The translations under genes were made by a program, and so were the position numbers. From Vulcanimicrobiota bacterium (GTDB lineage Bacteria > Vulcanimicrobiota > Vulcanimicrobiia > Vulcanimicrobiales > Vulcanimicrobiaceae): a stretch of DNA of 39,996 nt. Position 1 is the first letter of the stretch. Each line of letters opens with the position of its first letter. The notes beneath the pieces are model-generated. The model was not told the origin of the DNA. It saw only the letters and a program-made list of their open reading frames with translations, and ran no database searches. The DNA lies in NCBI GenBank assembly GCA_027315245.1, contig DAHUYK010000156.1:1-39996 (forward strand), given 5' to 3'. Shown here in pieces: positions 37,324-39,996 of the stretch.

Positions 37324-39996
37324 TTAGGACGGCGAGGGCAGCGGCGACGGCTTCGACGGGACGATCGGCGAAGCCGGCGCTGTGCCGAACTGCGGACGGA
37401 TCATGTAGATCCCGAGCGTGCGCGTATAGTTCAGCTCCGGTACGCTTGCGCCGTCCCAGCCGCGTTGCGCAAGTTCCGCCGCGGTCGCTCCGGCGACGCG
37501 TCCGCATTCCAGAAGCGCCCCGAGCGTCGCGGGATCGCCGGGGTCGAGCTCGTACCACGTGCCGGCCTTCGCGACGTGCGCCGTAATCGTAAAGCTCGGC
37601 GCCGCCTTGCCTGCTAAAAAGTGGGCTCGCAGCTCGCCGATGAGCTCCACGGCCGTATCGTGCTCCGCCCCCGAGCACGCGCCGCCGCTGCGCACTTCGA
37701 AGGCGTTGCTCGGCGGTGCCGACGGCAAGACGTACACACGGAAGTTCTCCTGGCCCGGCTGCAGGCGCCGCGGCGCAAAATAGAGTCCGACCGACGGCAT
37801 GAACTCTATCTGGGGCACCATGAAGAGCTGCGTCTGCGGCTCGTAGAGATGGTGCGCGGCGATCTCGCCGGGGGTTGCGCGGTGCACGCTGAGGCACCCG
37901 ACGATCGGTCGCATGCGAGCGAAGGTGCGCGGCGTCACGGTGATCGCATACGCCGCTCCTAAGCCGTGGTATTCAAGCGTTGCATCCGGCACGGACGGCG
38001 CCGGCATCGTCGCCGGATAGCCGCTCGCCGACTTGGCAGCCTCGATGCGCGTTGTGAACGTAGCAAGCGCCGCTGCAAGCTGCCTCGCGTAGACGGCATC
38101 GCTTGCGCCACAGAGCGCTCCGCCGTTCTTCAGCGCGAAGGGTTGCGCCGGCGCGCTTGCGGGCAGTGGGGTGAAGACGTCCCGCAAGGGACCTCGCCCT
38201 GGGCCCGCGCCAGGACGTCCGAAGAACATACGTGGCCCGCGGTGTTCCGTCTCGGTTGCAAGCGCAGCCTGTGTCGTCTGCGGGCGAGCTCCTTGCCCGA
38301 ACGCCACCGTGTACGTTACCGAATACTCGCGCGGCTGCAGCGGCCGCGCAAGGTTCGGCAACACGCTGCCGCCCTGCGTGACGTACGGAACTTCCCACAT
38401 TGGGCTCGTAAAGACGCCACCGTAGGCATTCGTGACGTTGCTGGCGATCGCCGTCAGCGTTCCGTGCTCCAAGCTCACGCTCACGCCACCGTCCAGCGTC
38501 GTGTAGGCCGGCAGATGCTGGAAGTTGTTGCTGCCAGTGTACTGCGCATCGAGCAGATACTCGAATGCGGAACGGGGCGCTTTGTAGTCGAGGGTCATAC
38601 CGGCGCGGTTGAGCGGCACGTTGGGAATCTGCTTGCCCACAAGGATGAACGAGTACGGGTTGTCGATGCGCGGATCGACGGAGAAGACCGTCGCCTGCGT
38701 TAGATTATAGAACGGCTGCACGACGAGATCACCGAGCGTCAGGTACGAGGTGAGCTCGACGCCTTGATAGACGCGGCGCGTTCCCCCGATCGGCGTGTTG
38801 AAGTACAGCTGCGTCGCCGAAAACGGCGTTCCGGGCGGCGCGTTGCAGCCCCCGAGCGAATCCCAGATCGGCTGCACGAGCGAAGGATACGACGGCGGAA
38901 CGACGCCCAGGGCCGTGAGCACGGAGCCATTCACCTCAACGGGCAGGACGACGTCGTTCTCGACCTGCCGGTAGAGCGAGAGCGAGATATTGCCGCCGGA
39001 GAGCGTGTGCGTGTAGCTCGCGCGTAGCGAGGTGGAGTTGCTTGCCCCGGGCTGGTCGCCGGGAGCCTGTCCGTACGCGACGTTGCCATAGCAGTCGAAC
39101 TGCAACGACGCGGGATCGGTAAGAATCGTCTGCCGGAATCCACCCGCAGCGACGCCGCCCAAGGAAATGGATGCAGCGTACGTATCGCGCGGCGTCGGCC
39201 GCCACGTCGCGGCGGTCGTCCCGAGGAACGTCGACGGCGCGTACGATGCGTGGCTGATACCGAGAAGCTCGTTCAACGTCAGTTCGTCGCTCGAATGAAC
39301 CGTGTCGCTTATCTGCAGCGCACCGTACGACGATTGCGTCGCGCCGCGGTAGTAGGGAAAGGCTTGCGGCACGAGCGGCGTATTCGTATGCGAGTCCGTC
39401 GTACCGTATGCTTGGATACCGAACGTGTGACGCTGCCGCGCCGGAAGCGTCGCATCGACCGACCAACCAAAGGTGCCGCCTCCGGACGAGAAGCCCGTCG
39501 GCTCGGGAACGCCCGCGACGTAGCGGTTCAACTCGTTCAGGTACGTCTTCGAATCCATGCCGTAGATCGAGGCCTGCACCGTCGTCGCGCCCAGGAGTGC
39601 ATTGTCGGTCAGCGAGTACATGTTGAAGTCGCTCTCGTTCCCGTTGTTCGGTCCGTAGCCGCATGGCGTCGCGCCGTTGAGACGCAGGCAGACGAGACCG
39701 GTCGCGCGCGTGGAGTTCATGAACGTTGCGATGAGCGTCTGCGCGTCGCTGAAGGCATAGTGGAGCTTGACGAGATCGCCGCCGATCGTGCTCGCGCCGT
39801 TATGGATGTAATCCAGCCCGCTTGCGTCGAGATACCGCTGCCCGTCGACGAGGCTCGGGTTGTAGCGGTCGGTCGTCTCGACCGCTACGCCAAGCTTTCC
39901 ATCGGATCCGGTCTCCGCCAGCGAGTAGTTGTAGCGCCCGTACGATCCAGCCGAGAGCGTCGCGTATGTCAGCCAGCTCAGCGTCGGCTCCAGCGT
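37324..39996 (-). CDS. TonB-dependent receptor beta-barrel (5' end beyond window) with C-terminal extension
   Basis: ORF open to window edge (DLVKLHYAFSDAQTLIATFMNS...); barrel-like alternation; last strand near YSVTYTVAFG, then ~300-aa extension. Confidence 0.82.
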   Translation of the reverse strand, partial: TLEPTLSWLTYATLSAGSYGRYNYSLAETGSDGKLGVAVETTDRYNPSLVDGQRYLDASGLDYIHNGASTIGGDLVKLHYAFSDAQTLIATFMNSTRATGLVCLRLNGATPCGYGPNNGNESDFNMYSLTDNALLGATTVQASIYGMDSKTYLNELNRYVAGVPEPTGFSSGGGTFGWSVDATLPARQRHTFGIQAYGTTDSHTNTPLVPQAFPYYRGATQSSYGALQISDTVHSSDELTLNELLGISHASYAPSTFLGTTAATWRPTPRDTYAASISLGGVAAGGFRQTILTDPASLQFDCYGNVAYGQAPGDQPGASNSTSLRASYTHTLSGGNISLSLYRQVENDVVLPVEVNGSVLTALGVVPPSYPSLVQPIWDSLGGCNAPPGTPFSATQLYFNTPIGGTRRVYQGVELTSYLTLGDLVVQPFYNLTQATVFSVDPRIDNPYSFILVGKQIPNVPLNRAGMTLDYKAPRSAFEYLLDAQYTGSNNFQHLPAYTTLDGGVSVSLEHGTLTAIASNVTNAYGGVFTSPMWEVPYVTQGGSVLPNLARPLQPREYSVTYTVAFGQGARPQTTQAALATETEHRGPRMFFGRPGAGPGRGPLRDVFTPLPASAPAQPFALKNGGALCGASDAVYARQLAAALATFTTRIEAAKSASGYPATMPAPSVPDATLEYHGLGAAYAITVTPRTFARMRPIVGCLSVHRATPGEIAAHHLYEPQTQLFMVPQIEFMPSVGLYFAPRRLQPGQENFRVYVLPSAPPSNAFEVRSGGACSGAEHDTAVELIGELRAHFLAGKAAPSFTITAHVAKAGTWYELDPGDPATLGALLECGRVAGATAAELAQRGWDGASVPELNYTRTLGIYMIRPQFGTAPASPIVPSKPSPLPSPS

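Overview
High-GC bacterial chromosome segment; gene content suggests a Candidatus Eremiobacterota/WPS-2-like or similar lineage, but this is inference only. About 21 kb on the minus strand is a str-S10-spc ribosomal superoperon: rpsL-rpsG-fusA-tuf-rpsJ // rplC-D-W-B-rpsS-rplV-rpsC-rplP-rpmC-rpsQ-rplN-X-E-rpsN-rpsH-rplF-R-rpsE-rplO-secY-adk-map-rpmJ-rpsM. Several features are atypical. A glutaryl-CoA-dehydrogenase-like gene, an aldo/keto reductase and an SRPBCC gene lie between rpsJ and rplC, with a near-consensus promoter right after the insertion. infA and rpmD are absent from their canonical slots. A DUF72 gene follows rpsM where rpsK/rpsD/rpoA/rplQ are expected. Upstream of rpsL is a tyrA-aroH-(pheA::DAHP synthase fusion) aromatic amino acid operon. 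The rest is accessory: an acyltransferase, prepilin-like proteins including a very large GspH-like pseudopilin with a ~550-aa Cys-rich ectodomain, two DUF3311+sodium/solute symporter modules, a GT39-like transferase, an M20 amidohydrolase with a pseudoknot-like leader, a Tag-like glycosylase, a poly-Gly lipoprotein, and a 5'-truncated TonB-dependent receptor with a duplicated C-terminal domain. No tRNA, rRNA, CRISPR array or transposase was recognised.
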